Notes: generated by a model from the letters alone, not told the origin. A stretch of 64,000 bases of DNA from Bacillus testis (GCF_001243895.1 NZ_LN851186.1:641057-705056), one strand, 5' to 3'; positions 18,450 through 27,520 are shown, counted from the stretch's first letter. Numbers and translations: made by a program.

Positions 18450-18884
18450 ATGATTAATATGAATATTAAACAACTGCGTATGCACCATCAACTCACTCAA
18501 GAAGAAGTGGCGAATCATTTGAATGTATCACGTCAGGTGGTTGCAAAATGGGAAAAGGGTGAGTCAACTCCTGATATTCAATATTGTATTGAACTCGCAA
18601 AGCTTTACAATGTTACACTGGATAATCTAGTTAAGTACGAAGGTGAAGTAGCGGGACTGGGTGTTCCTCCGAAAGGAAAACATTTTTTCGGAATAGCAAC
18701 TTTAGGGGAGCGCGGTCAAATCGTCATTCCTAAAAAAGCACGAGATTTATTTAATTTTCATGCAGGCGATAAGCTTATTATCGTTGGAGATGAAGATCGC
18801 GGACTTGCCATTATCCCGGAACAGATGATGAATAGTTTTTTTCATATGGTTAAATCTTCTTTTGATTTGGAGGGAGATAAATGA
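18450..18884 (+). CDS. Transcription regulator with fused HTH (Xre) and AbrB-like domains
   Basis: Predicted DNA-binding regulator of the ABC operon it heads. The 144-residue protein has an Xre-type helix-turn-helix at about 4-60 (LTQEEVANHLNVSRQVVAKW) and, from about 80 to 128, a swapped-hairpin SpoVT/AbrB-like domain (LGERGQIVIPKKARDLFN, GDKLIIVGDEDRGLAII). Either domain alone can bind DNA, so the pairing in one short chain is notable. The ATG at 18450 follows AGGAGGTG; a GTG 9 nt earlier falls inside that site. The stop overlaps the ATG of the ATPase gene by 4 nt, which implies translational coupling. Confidence 0.85.
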   Translation: MINMNIKQLRMHHQLTQEEVANHLNVSRQVVAKWEKGESTPDIQYCIELAKLYNVTLDNLVKYEGEVAGLGVPPKGKHFFGIATLGERGQIVIPKKARDLFNFHAGDKLIIVGDEDRGLAIIPEQMMNSFFHMVKSSFDLEGDK

Positions 18885-19615
18885 ATACTGCCATTAAAAT
18901 AAACTCTTTAACAAAAACATATGGCACAAAAAATGCTGTCGATCACGTGTCTTTCTCTATAAAGGAAGGGGAGCTGATCGGCCTGCTGGGTGTAAATGGG
19001 GCCGGCAAAACGACACTGATCAAGATGCTTTCTTGCTTAACAAAACCAACGAGCGGTGAAGCAACATTATTAGGTGAAAGTATTACACAGCATCCGGAAC
19101 AAGTGCGTAAATCTATTTCTGTATCACCACAGGAAACTGCGATTGCTCCAAATTTAAGCGTACGTGAAAATTTAGAGTTGATGGCCGGAATACACGGCTT
19201 CAACAAAGAGAAAACGAAAATAAAAACAGATGAACTGATTGCTCAGTTTTCACTGCAACCTTATGAAAAACAGCGCAGCAAAACGTTATCCGGTGGCTGG
19301 CAACGTAAACTGAGCATCGCAATGGCGTTAATCAGTGAGCCCGGCATTTTATTTTTGGATGAACCGACGCTTGGGCTCGATATTTTAGGACGACGCGAGT
19401 TATGGGCATTAATAAAAAAGGTGAAGGAAAAAACAACGATTGTATTAACGACACATTATTTAGAAGAAGCAGAGGTGCTATCAGACCGCATTTGCATAAT
19501 GAAGAATGGGCAAATCAAAGCCATCGGTTCAGTGCAGAAGCTTATAGAACAGTCTAAAACAGCTAGTTTTGAGGATGCGTTCATTTACTTTGTGACGGAA
19601 GGTGAGGCTAGATGA
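18881..19615 (+). CDS. ABC transporter ATP-binding protein
   Basis: Nucleotide-binding subunit of an ABC-2 type exporter. The 244-residue protein has Walker A GVNGAGKTT, a signature LSGGWQRKLS, Walker B ILFLDEPTLGLD and the switch histidine in LTTHYLEEAE, as in drug or bacteriocin-self-protection exporters of the CcmA type. It overlaps the regulator gene upstream by 4 nt and the permease downstream by 4 nt (ATGA at both joints), so the three are one coupled operon. Substrate unknown; a natural antibiotic or lipid is likely from the family. Confidence 0.92.
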   Translation: MNTAIKINSLTKTYGTKNAVDHVSFSIKEGELIGLLGVNGAGKTTLIKMLSCLTKPTSGEATLLGESITQHPEQVRKSISVSPQETAIAPNLSVRENLELMAGIHGFNKEKTKIKTDELIAQFSLQPYEKQRSKTLSGGWQRKLSIAMALISEPGILFLDEPTLGLDILGRRELWALIKKVKEKTTIVLTTHYLEEAEVLSDRICIMKNGQIKAIGSVQKLIEQSKTASFEDAFIYFVTEGEAR

Positions 19616-20343
19616 GAATGCTAGTGTTTGCGGACAGAACGACAAAAGAAATAGTGCGGGATCCGTTATCGGTTTTTTTGGGCCTGGTGTTTCCAATTGT
19701 TCTGCTGCTCCTTTTATCCGTGATTAATCGCAGCATCCCGGTCGATCTTTTTAACATTGCTGCATTGACACCTGGAATAGCGGTGTTTGGCCTGTCTTTT
19801 ATGGCCCTTTTTACAGCACAAATCTTATCCAAAGACAGGGAAAGTTCGTTTTTAACAAGGCTTTTCACAACTCCAATGACATCAAAAGACTATATAATCG
19901 GATACGGTTTACCTTTACTTGTGATGTCCATATTGCAGGGCATTGTATGTTATATTGTTGCTGTTTTCATAGGGCTATCTATTTCTGTTTCCATCATTGC
20001 GGCCATTGCCTTGCTGATCCCGACTTCTCTGATTTTTATCGGAATCGGTCTGTTATGCGGGACACTATTAAGTGAAAAAGCCGCTGTCGGTGTATGCGGA
20101 GCACTTTTAACTAACTTATCGGCTTGGCTCTCGGGTGTATGGTTTGACTTAGACCTGGTCGGAGGTCTTTTCAAAGACATTGCTTATACTTTGCCATTTG
20201 TACATGCGGTTGATATGGGGAAAGCTGCCCTTGCTGGTGAATATGGCGGCATTTTTCCTCATATATGGTGGGTTCTTGGTTACAGCATCGTCTTATCGGT
20301 GCTTGCGATTATTGTTTTTAAAAAGAAAATGCAAGCTGATTGA
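19612..20343 (+). CDS. ABC-2 type permease
   Basis: Membrane subunit partner of the preceding ATPase. The 243-residue protein has about six membrane helices (first at about 19-38, last at about 218-238) and the intracellular coupling motif FTTPMTSKDYIIGY between helices 2 and 3, typical of the ABC-2 family. It starts at ATG 19612, inside the ATPase stop region. A TCTAAAAAT/ATTTTTAGGACAG hairpin lies 45-81 bp after its stop. The operon (regulator, ATPase, permease) is self-contained and has the look of a substrate-induced efflux unit. Confidence 0.9.
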   Translation: MRMLVFADRTTKEIVRDPLSVFLGLVFPIVLLLLLSVINRSIPVDLFNIAALTPGIAVFGLSFMALFTAQILSKDRESSFLTRLFTTPMTSKDYIIGYGLPLLVMSILQGIVCYIVAVFIGLSISVSIIAAIALLIPTSLIFIGIGLLCGTLLSEKAAVGVCGALLTNLSAWLSGVWFDLDLVGGLFKDIAYTLPFVHAVDMGKAALAGEYGGIFPHIWWVLGYSIVLSVLAIIVFKKKMQAD

Positions 20344-20387
20344 TTCCGTATGCCCTTTGTTAAAAGAATATTGAACGATATGATTGG

Positions 20388-20424
20388 CTGTTCTAAAAAT
20401 AATTAGATGACATTTTTAGGACAG
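20388..20424. terminator. Hairpin after the ABC operon
   Basis: CTGTTCTAAAAAT and ATTTTTAGGACAG form a 13-bp near-perfect inverted repeat with an 11-nt loop. No T run follows, so it is only a possible terminator. Nothing else is seen between here and the S-box. Confidence 0.4.
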
Positions 20425-20587
20425 TTCCGTTCTGTTTGGACTGGCAAAGGAAGAAGTAAAGAAAGGTTTTTGGTTTCTGCTTATGCAACCAAGTGAACAA
20501 AAAATTCTAAAAATTCATTGACAGCCATCTGTTTATAGAATATATTAGAAAACATAATTTAAAAAGAAACAACAACTACATATTACC

Positions 20588-20700
20588 GATTCTTATCAAG
20601 AGAGGTGGAGGGACTGGCCCTTTGAAGCCTCGGCAGCGGAACTTCTTTATGAAGGGAACTGTGCCAAATCCAGCAAGCATTGTCTTGGAAGATAAGAAGA
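20588..20700 (+). ncRNA. SAM-I (S-box) riboswitch aptamer
   Basis: The hallmark core TTATCAAGAGAGGTGGAGGG is followed by ACTGGCCC, CGGCAGC, GTGCCAAATCCAGCAA and a closing GATAAGAAG. Arms TTCTTATC (5') and GATAAGAA (3') make P1. It binds S-adenosylmethionine and controls the metNIQ operon. The 3' P1 strand AAGAAGAG can instead pair with CTCTTCTT of the terminator (20733-20740) to form the antiterminator. Confidence 0.95.
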
Positions 20701-20726
20701 GCATCTTACTTTGCATGTCTATAAGT

Positions 20727-20763
20727 AAACCCCTCTTCTTTTTTCCGGAAGAGGGGTTTTTTG
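20727..20763 (+). terminator. SAM-dependent terminator of the S-box
   Basis: AAACCCCTCTTC and GAAGAGGGGTTT arms with a T run; forms when SAM is bound. Confidence 0.93.
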
Positions 20764-20801
20764 CATGATGGCAGCAAGGAGTATAGGGAGGGAAGTGTGA
20801 C

Positions 20802-21833
20802 ATGATTAAATTTCAGAATGTTACAAAAATTTACGGTGGCGGCCAAGGACAGGTCAAAGCACTTGATGGGGTCAGCCTTGAAGTTAAAAAAGGAGAAATT
20901 TACGGCGTCATCGGCTTCAGCGGGGCAGGGAAGAGTTCATTGATCCGGTGCGTGAACAATCTTGAAAGACCGAGTGCAGGGAAGGTGATCGTGGATGGAC
21001 ATGATTTGACAGGATTGACGCCGAAACAAATACGCTCGATCAAAAAAGGAATTGGCATGGTTTTTCAGCATTTCAACCTCTTAAATTCAAAGACCGTGTT
21101 TGCCAATGTGGCGATGCCGCTAAAATTGCTGAAGGTACCGAAGGAGCAGATAAAGGCAAGGGTGGATGAGCTTCTTGATTTCGTCGGGTTATCCGATAAG
21201 GCAGCCGCTTACCCGGACCAATTGTCGGGAGGGCAGAAACAAAGGATTGGAATTGCAAGGGCCTTAGCTACCCAGCCGTCCATCCTCCTCTGTGATGAAG
21301 CAACTTCCGCATTGGATCCTCAAACGACAAGCTCCATCCTGCAGTTGCTGAAGAGGATCAACAAGGAATACGGCATCACCATTTTAATCATCACCCACGA
21401 AATGGCGGTTATCAGGGAAATCTGCGACAAGGTGGCGGTTATGGAAAAGGGAAGGATGATTGAGGAAGGTACCGTGTTCGAGGTCTTCTCGTCGCCGAAG
21501 ACAGAGACGGCCCGGAACTTTGTCGGTACAGTCATCCATGACCATATTCCGGCACATGTCCATGAGCTGACCGAGGACAGAAGTGGAAGCCATCCAATCT
21601 ACAAGATCAATTTCATCGGAAAATCGACCGGGCAACCGCTCATATCCGATATATCCAAACGGTTCGGGCTCGATGTCAACGTCTTGTTCGGCAATATCAC
21701 AGAGCTGCAGGGCACACCGTTTGGAAATATGATTGTCGAATTCAGGGGGACGGACACGGAAATTCAGAAGACATTAGCTTATATCCGCGAAAAAGAAATC
21801 AAAATAAAGGAAGTGGCGAGACATGCTGGTTAA
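20802..21833 (+). CDS. metN: Methionine ABC importer ATP-binding protein
   Basis: Energises import of D- and L-methionine. The 343-residue protein has Walker A GFSGAGKSS, signature LSGGQKQRIGIARAL, Walker B LLCDEATSALD, switch THEMAVIREICD, and from about residue 265 the C-terminal NIL domain (YKINFIGKSTGQPLISD...) that binds methionine and shuts the transporter off when internal methionine is high. The ATG follows GGGAGGGAAG. It is the first gene behind the S-box and overlaps metI by 11 nt. Confidence 0.97.
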   Translation: MIKFQNVTKIYGGGQGQVKALDGVSLEVKKGEIYGVIGFSGAGKSSLIRCVNNLERPSAGKVIVDGHDLTGLTPKQIRSIKKGIGMVFQHFNLLNSKTVFANVAMPLKLLKVPKEQIKARVDELLDFVGLSDKAAAYPDQLSGGQKQRIGIARALATQPSILLCDEATSALDPQTTSSILQLLKRINKEYGITILIITHEMAVIREICDKVAVMEKGRMIEEGTVFEVFSSPKTETARNFVGTVIHDHIPAHVHELTEDRSGSHPIYKINFIGKSTGQPLISDISKRFGLDVNVLFGNITELQGTPFGNMIVEFRGTDTEIQKTLAYIREKEIKIKEVARHAG

Positions 21834-22473
21834 CTCAGAACAAATCATTGAAGCGCTTATTGAAACCATCCAAATGGTCGCTTTCTCGCTTTTGTTTTCG
21901 ACCATCATCGGGCTGCCATTAGGTGTGCTGCTCGTGGTGACACGAAAGGGACATTTGCTGGAGCAGACAGTGGTCTTCCATATTTTGAACGGTATTATCA
22001 ATATTCTGCGCTCGATCCCGTTCATCATTTTGATGGTGGCGATTATCCCGATTACAAGAGCCATCGTCAATACGTCGATCGGAACGGCTGCTGCGGTTGT
22101 GCCGCTCGTCTTTTACGCTGGGCCGTATATTGCCCGCCTCGTCGAAAATTCCTTGCTTGAGGTTGATAAGGGAGTGCTTGAGGCTGCAGATGCGATGGGG
22201 GCAACACCGTTCCAGACTATTTTTAGATTTCTGATTCCTGAAGCATTAAGCTCACTGGTCCTTACGTTCACAATTGCCACCATCGGCCTGGTCGGAGCAT
22301 CGGCAATGGCAGGGGCGGTTGGCGGCGGAGGAATCGGCGATCTTGCCATTACGTATGGCTACCAACGTTTTGATACAACGACAATGGTAATCACGGTCGT
22401 AATTCTTGTGGTCCTTGTTCAAGGCTTACAATCATTGGGCAATTTTTCATCAAAAAAAATCAGAAGACGTTAA
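21823..22473 (+). CDS. metI: Methionine ABC importer permease
   Basis: Membrane channel of MetNIQ. The 216-residue protein has five predicted helices and the EAA-type coupling loop LEAADAMGATPFQTIFRFLIPEA, read in two pieces: LEAADAMGATP and FLIPEAL. The ATG overlaps the end of metN by 11 nt, so translation is coupled. The final sequence is basic (SSKKIRRR), as expected for a cytosolic C-terminus. Part of the S-box controlled operon. Confidence 0.96.
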   Translation: MLVNSEQIIEALIETIQMVAFSLLFSTIIGLPLGVLLVVTRKGHLLEQTVVFHILNGIINILRSIPFIILMVAIIPITRAIVNTSIGTAAAVVPLVFYAGPYIARLVENSLLEVDKGVLEAADAMGATPFQTIFRFLIPEALSSLVLTFTIATIGLVGASAMAGAVGGGGIGDLAITYGYQRFDTTTMVITVVILVVLVQGLQSLGNFSSKKIRRR

Positions 22474-22486
22474 TGGAGGGGTCATC

Positions 22487-23320
22487 ATGAAAAAAATATG
22501 GTTCATAGCAATTATAGGCCTATTGGCGATTTTTGGGGCAGCATGCTCTAACGGAGAAACATCCGCCGAAGAGGAAAAAAAGGAAATCAAACTCGGTGTG
22601 AGCGGGACAGATACACGGATTTGGGATTACGTAGCGAAGGAAGCAGAGAAGGAAGGAATCAAGATTGAAATCGTCAAATTCAGTGATTATGTGCAGCCGA
22701 ATACAGCTCTGGCAGAAGGGGAACTGGATGCCAACGCCTTCCAGACCGTCGCTTATTTCGACCAATTCATCAAAGAACATAAATTGGATCTAGTGCCGAT
22801 TGCCACGACGGTGATTGCGCCAATGGCCATTTTTTCGGAAAAATATAAAAAGGTAGAAGATATCCCGGATGGAGCGAAAATAGCTGTCCCGAATGATACT
22901 TCGAATACCGGCAGGGCTCTCCTATTATTGGAGGAAGCAGGCTTGATTAAATTGGAAGAGGGCTTCGATGGACTAGGCTCTGTTGAAAGTATTGTAGAGA
23001 ATCCGAAAAACTTGAAAATCATTCCTGTCGTAGCTGCGCAGACACCGCGTGTATTGCCGGATGTTGCGGCTTCAGTCATCAATAATGGCATCGCCAATGA
23101 TGCCGGGCTGAATCCTACGAAGGGTTCCATTTATCATGAAGATGAAACGGCTACCGATTACATCAATATCATCGCCGTAAACCAGAAAGATAAAGACAAT
23201 AAAACGTTAAAGAGAATAGCGGAACTCTATCAAACGGAAGGAACGAAGAAGTTTATTGAAAAGGAATACGACGGCAATCTCATTCCGACATTCGTTCCAT
23301 TGAATGAAATCGGCTGGTGA
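22487..23320 (+). CDS. metQ: Methionine-binding lipoprotein
   Basis: Membrane-anchored substrate-binding protein that delivers methionine to MetNI. The 277-residue protein has a lipoprotein signal (MKKIWFIAIIGLLAIFGAAC) with Cys20 as the lipidated residue; the lipobox GAAC is slightly atypical at -3. Family marks include GVSGTDTRIWDYV, VQPNTALAEGELDANAFQT and NNGIANDAGL. The frame opens at 22406 inside metI, but the ATG at 22487 after TGGAGGGG is clearly the start. It lies 13 bp behind metI. An M20 hydrolase gene follows after 206 bp without an evident terminator. Confidence 0.95.
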   Translation: MKKIWFIAIIGLLAIFGAACSNGETSAEEEKKEIKLGVSGTDTRIWDYVAKEAEKEGIKIEIVKFSDYVQPNTALAEGELDANAFQTVAYFDQFIKEHKLDLVPIATTVIAPMAIFSEKYKKVEDIPDGAKIAVPNDTSNTGRALLLLEEAGLIKLEEGFDGLGSVESIVENPKNLKIIPVVAAQTPRVLPDVAASVINNGIANDAGLNPTKGSIYHEDETATDYINIIAVNQKDKDNKTLKRIAELYQTEGTKKFIEKEYDGNLIPTFVPLNEIGW

Positions 23321-23340
23321 ATCATGTAACTTAACTCTTT

Positions 23341-23411
23341 TACTTTTATAAGTAGCGAAATGAGCGCAAGGCTGAAATGCGATTCAGTGGTGAGGGCAAA
23401 ACTCCCGCTTA
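23341..23411 (-). repeat. Degenerate copy of the dispersed intergenic repeat
   Basis: On the minus strand: GCGGGAGTTTTGCCC, then GAATCGCATTTCAGCCTTGCGCTC, then TACTTAT. This follows the order hairpin, CCAATCGCATTCTTACTGGCGCTT, TATACTT of the full copies. It lies between metQ and the M20 gene. Confidence 0.5.
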
Positions 23412-23526
23412 AATAAAGGCAAGATCTCCGGAGGATAAAAAATGGAATGGGGGGTTCGGGCAAGCCCGACAACTTTTCACTGCCATAACTCCGGGGCATT
23501 ATTGATTTGCATAAGGAGGAATCAGG

Positions 23527-24732
23527 ATGATTGAAGTGCAATCCGGAATAAGGGAACAAATCATACAGCAAATAGAAGCGAAGAGAGAAGTATATATAAA
23601 AACAAGCCATGCCATCCACGAACATCCTGAAATCGGGAATGAAGAGGTATTCGCCTCGGAGCTATTGACGGCTTTGCTGAAAGAAGAGGGATTTTCGGTT
23701 GAGAAAGCGGTGGCGGGCCACGAAACATCGTTCCTTGCCCGAAAGAAAGCATCCAAGCCGGGTCCGGCCATTGCCTTTTTGGCGGAATATGATGCATTGG
23801 CCGGACTCGGTCATGCGTGTGGCCATAATATTATCGGCACCATGAGTGTGGCGGCGGCCATTGCCTTCAGCAAGGTGCTCGACGAAGTGGGCGGGGAAGC
23901 TGTTGTGCTGGGGACGCCTGCTGAGGAAGGGGGACCGAACGGAAGCGCGAAAGGAAGCTTCGTCAAACATGGTTTATTGGGAGAGATTGATGCGGCGATG
24001 ATGATTCATCCTTCCGGCCAAACGAAGCTGACGTCTTCTTCCTTGGCAGTCGATCCTCTCGATTTTGAATATATCGGCAAACCAGCCCATGCATCCTCGG
24101 CTCCTCATGAAGGGATCAATGCCCTCGATGCGGTCATTCAATTGTTCAACGGCATCAATGCCCTTCGGCAGCATGTCCCTGAAGATGTCCGCATCCACGG
24201 CATTATCACACATGGCGGAGATGCTCCGAATATCATTCCGGAGTATGCCAAGGCACGATTTTATATCCGGGCATCCACAAGAAAACGCCTTGACAGCATC
24301 ACAAAGCGGGTCAAAGCAATCGCCGAAGGAGCAGCACTGTCGACAGGAGCCAGACTAAACATCATTGCTTTCCAGAATCAAGTCGATAATCTTCTGGTGA
24401 ACACAGCCTTCGACCAGGTGTTCAAGGAAACGATCGAAAGCTTAGGCGAAAAGGTCGATGCAGAAAGAGATGGAGGCATCGGATCTACGGATGCGGGGAA
24501 CATCAGCCAAGTGGTGCCGACCATCCATCCATACATCAAAATCGGAGCGGATGACCTGATTGCGCATACTGTTCCTTTCCGTGAAGCGGCCAAGTCGGAA
24601 CAAGGCGACGCAGCCCTTATCAAGGGAGCTCAAGCTTTGGCATTGACGGCGTACAAGTTGGCTGATGAACCGCAGTTATTGGCTGCCATCAAAGAAGAAT
24701 TTGTGGTGCGGAAAGAAGAGGCAAATCGGTGA
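23527..24732 (+). CDS. M20-family amidohydrolase (peptidase M20D type)
   Basis: Zinc-dependent hydrolase that removes an acyl group from an N-acyl amino acid or a similar amide in the cytosol. The 401-residue protein has AEYDALAGLGHACGHN (Cys/His metal ligands), PAEEGGPNGSAKG (catalytic Glu and metal ligand), the MMIHPSG histidine, a dimerisation domain at about 185-300 (PAHASSAPHEGINALDA) and a closing HTVPFREAA. The ATG follows AAGGAGG. Its place behind S-box-metNIQ suggests a sulphur role, such as freeing methionine or cysteine from N-acyl forms, as for M20 enzymes in B. subtilis sulphur operons; that is inference. Confidence 0.88.
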   Translation: MIEVQSGIREQIIQQIEAKREVYIKTSHAIHEHPEIGNEEVFASELLTALLKEEGFSVEKAVAGHETSFLARKKASKPGPAIAFLAEYDALAGLGHACGHNIIGTMSVAAAIAFSKVLDEVGGEAVVLGTPAEEGGPNGSAKGSFVKHGLLGEIDAAMMIHPSGQTKLTSSSLAVDPLDFEYIGKPAHASSAPHEGINALDAVIQLFNGINALRQHVPEDVRIHGIITHGGDAPNIIPEYAKARFYIRASTRKRLDSITKRVKAIAEGAALSTGARLNIIAFQNQVDNLLVNTAFDQVFKETIESLGEKVDAERDGGIGSTDAGNISQVVPTIHPYIKIGADDLIAHTVPFREAAKSEQGDAALIKGAQALALTAYKLADEPQLLAAIKEEFVVRKEEANR

Positions 24733-24789
24733 TGCTGTATGGCCGGCTCTGTTTCAGGGTATTTCGAAGTCTTTTCCCGAGACAATGCT

Positions 24790-24878
24790 AGGCATTTCAG
24801 AGCGCCGGAAAGAATCCGATTGGTTCATTTAATAATCGGTGGGGGATGAATGAAAACTCCCACCGAGTAACGTTTCAC
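24790..24878 (-). repeat. 5' part of the dispersed intergenic repeat, minus strand
   Basis: Read on the minus strand: GTGAAACGTTACTCGGTGGG, a TTTTCATTCAT loop, CCCCCACCG, then ATTATTAAATGAACCAATCGGATTC and CCGGCGCT. This matches the first ~85 bp of the full copies; the 3' half is missing. The rest of 24733-25151 holds only AT-rich promoter-like DNA before the SLH gene. Confidence 0.7.
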
Positions 24879-25151
24879 TTTATCTTTTGACTTGGACAGT
24901 CATTTCTGAGGGGATTGGTCTTGTGGCCGGTCTCCTTTTTATGGACATACAGTTGATTGCCGTTTCTGAATTGTGTCTAAGTCAGCAATTTTTTCGTTTT
25001 AGAATAGCTTAATGTTTCAAAATTCACAAATGAATATGGATGTTGGTATGTTATACTAACCATTGGCTGTTCTGTGTTTCATGCCGTTTCTACATGTAAT
25101 ATATGTATATTTGTGAACAATTGAACAATCAAATAACACTATGGAGGTATA

Positions 25152-27506
25152 ATGATAAGGAAAATGGGTAAAAAAGTAATCGCTTGTATGATCGCTTTAG
25201 TTATGTTATTCCAAGTTATGATTCCATCGCTTTCTGCTCAAGCAGGTGCTATTAAGGATATTGATCACCATTGGGCAAAAAAAGAAATAACGGCCCTTGT
25301 TCAGCAAGGAATTATTTCAGGTTATGAAGATGGCACATTTAGGCCTAATGCGGTTGTAACAAGAGGCCAATTTGTGGCATTTCTTGTTCGTGCATTAGAT
25401 TTGCCGGAAGGAACGAGCAATTTTAAAGATGTAAGTAAAACCAGTAAATTATATAAAGAAATATCAGCTGCTAAACAAGCTGGGATTATTCAAGGCACGC
25501 TTGACGGCTATGCACATCCAAATCAGAATATTACTAGAGCAGATGCAGCTGTCATGATAGACCGTGCTATGCAAATAAAAGGAAGTTATGTGGAGACAGC
25601 TCCCCTTAACTTTGTGGATCAAAATCAAATTCCGAAATATGCAAAAGAATCAATAAGTAGAATGGCATATTATAAGATTATTTTAGGGACAAACGATAAT
25701 AAAATCGAAGCTAGTGCAACGGCAACACGGGCGCAATCAGCCGTTTTCATTTATCGCATGTTAGATGTTCTGAATCTATTAAATCCAGATGATAATAGTT
25801 CAACGCAAGTCCCGCCAATACAATCGAAAGAACCGGGCAATGCTAGTAATATTACCTCATCTGAGATTAAAGTTCCTTTAGGGGACGGCAATGATGTTCG
25901 AATAAAGATGAATAATGCCGGCGTGCCATTAACGTATATTAAGAAGAGCAAAGTAGTACATATCCGTTCAACGGACTACCATTATGATTATCATCTTGGG
26001 AATGCACAGAATCCGTTAGGGTCGTTTCGATTAACCCTTCGCCGTCTTGATAATGGTGATACATTTATATTCACTAAATTTATCCATAATGGCAATAATA
26101 ATTACACTGCATCTATTATCCTTCCATTCCAAGGAGTAGAACGGACAAGAATGCAAAGGATTGATCAATATGGAAAGGTCAATCAGGAACATAACCCTAC
26201 GTTCGGAGTAAATCCTACATCGCATCCTATTGGAATGCTCGATATTGTCATGGCTGACCAAACGGTGAAAAGTCTAATGTTAAGTAAGAACTATACATCT
26301 GTTCAACGCCAACAAGCCTATCCTAACAACCAGAAATCAGTTATTCGTGAATTTAAAGAGGAATATGAAAGCTTAAAAACAGATTTGAATAGTAATAATA
26401 AAACTTTATCCGTAAGCTTGAATATGAAGGTCACAAGTAAAATGATTTCGGAAAGTTGGGTGTTGCTATCCAACGAGAAGCTGTTCCAACAACAGAATTA
26501 TGTGGATTATTGGTTTAAAAAGAGTGTGTTAGAATTTGAATCATTAAATAGCTGGTATACAGCTGACGGTCCATATACAAAGTTGCCGTGGTCTATAGAA
26601 CCGGGGTATAAAATGGGCTTCGGAAGAAATCTTGGCAAAGTCCAAGGCGGCATTTATTTAACAGCGTATAAAGGGTCTAAAGAGAGATATTTTTATGATC
26701 TTGTTGTGAATTCAATCGCTGATCTAGATGTATTTTCTAACGGAGCTTTGTATAAGGGAGAGATTCCGGTCTTCAAAACCGAATACACGAGTACATGGTT
26801 GAAGAAATCATATGGAACAACAGCACCTTATATTGATACTAGACATAATGAAAATACAGCATTATTCTTGAAAAATGCGGGAGATTTATTGGGAATCCAG
26901 CAATTAGCAGATTCAAATAGAGTATATGCCGATTTTCTAGTGAAGCAAAAGGAAATTGGAAATGTCATTAAGATTACGGCATCAACACACTTAATAGCGG
27001 ATTATTATGCACCAGGCAGTAAAATAACACATGTTTCTTTAAATCATGCTTTAGGTGAGATGAAGTTCTTGTTAGAAACGTATAAATCAACGAAGCAAGA
27101 GGTGTATTTAAAGACAGCTCGTGAATTACGAGGCGCGATTGAATATTTATATCCTCGTTGGGTACGAGATAACGGTGATTTATGGTACCAAGTAGATGGC
27201 AGTCTAAAATTCTCTGGTAACGATTACCCATGGCTCACACTTGCAGATCTATTACAATCACAGCAAATATTTAGAGAAGTTGGTCTGCCGAGAAGTAACG
27301 TTTTCGACCAAATGATTACGACAAAGACAAATTACTTAGTGAAAGAAAAACAACCTATTAAGCAATTAGTTATAAATCTTCTCCGACAAGAAGGCTTTGG
27401 CCATTTAATAGAAGGGTATCCAAACATTGTCTCAGAATCTGAAATGGAAGAGATCGATCGTTTGTTTGAACTAATGAAAGAACAAGATGAGTATCTTCCA
27501 ATATAA
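25152..27506 (+). CDS. Secreted SLH-domain protein with C-terminal glucuronyl C5-epimerase-like region
   Basis: Probable cell-wall-bound surface protein. The 784-residue product has a signal peptide (about 1-31, ending SAQA), three S-layer homology domains (about 34-82, 90-140 and 153-205: e.g. HWAKKEITALVQQGIISGY, GTFRPNAVVTRGQF) that should bind pyruvylated wall polymer, a Ser/Thr/Pro linker (about 210-235), a central part of unknown fold, and at about 600-740 a helical region (NHALGEMKFLLETYKSTKQE, YLYPRWVRDNGDLWYQVDGS) that resembles the C-terminal domain of D-glucuronyl C5-epimerases. It may modify or bind a uronic-acid polymer. The ATG follows TGGAGG. Codon use is clearly more AT-rich than in its neighbours, suggesting transfer. 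Confidence 0.8.
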   Translation: MIRKMGKKVIACMIALVMLFQVMIPSLSAQAGAIKDIDHHWAKKEITALVQQGIISGYEDGTFRPNAVVTRGQFVAFLVRALDLPEGTSNFKDVSKTSKLYKEISAAKQAGIIQGTLDGYAHPNQNITRADAAVMIDRAMQIKGSYVETAPLNFVDQNQIPKYAKESISRMAYYKIILGTNDNKIEASATATRAQSAVFIYRMLDVLNLLNPDDNSSTQVPPIQSKEPGNASNITSSEIKVPLGDGNDVRIKMNNAGVPLTYIKKSKVVHIRSTDYHYDYHLGNAQNPLGSFRLTLRRLDNGDTFIFTKFIHNGNNNYTASIILPFQGVERTRMQRIDQYGKVNQEHNPTFGVNPTSHPIGMLDIVMADQTVKSLMLSKNYTSVQRQQAYPNNQKSVIREFKEEYESLKTDLNSNNKTLSVSLNMKVTSKMISESWVLLSNEKLFQQQNYVDYWFKKSVLEFESLNSWYTADGPYTKLPWSIEPGYKMGFGRNLGKVQGGIYLTAYKGSKERYFYDLVVNSIADLDVFSNGALYKGEIPVFKTEYTSTWLKKSYGTTAPYIDTRHNENTALFLKNAGDLLGIQQLADSNRVYADFLVKQKEIGNVIKITASTHLIADYYAPGSKITHVSLNHALGEMKFLLETYKSTKQEVYLKTARELRGAIEYLYPRWVRDNGDLWYQVDGSLKFSGNDYPWLTLADLLQSQQIFREVGLPRSNVFDQMITTKTNYLVKEKQPIKQLVINLLRQEGFGHLIEGYPNIVSESEMEEIDRLFELMKEQDEYLPI

Positions 27507-27520
27507 AAAAATGTACTATG

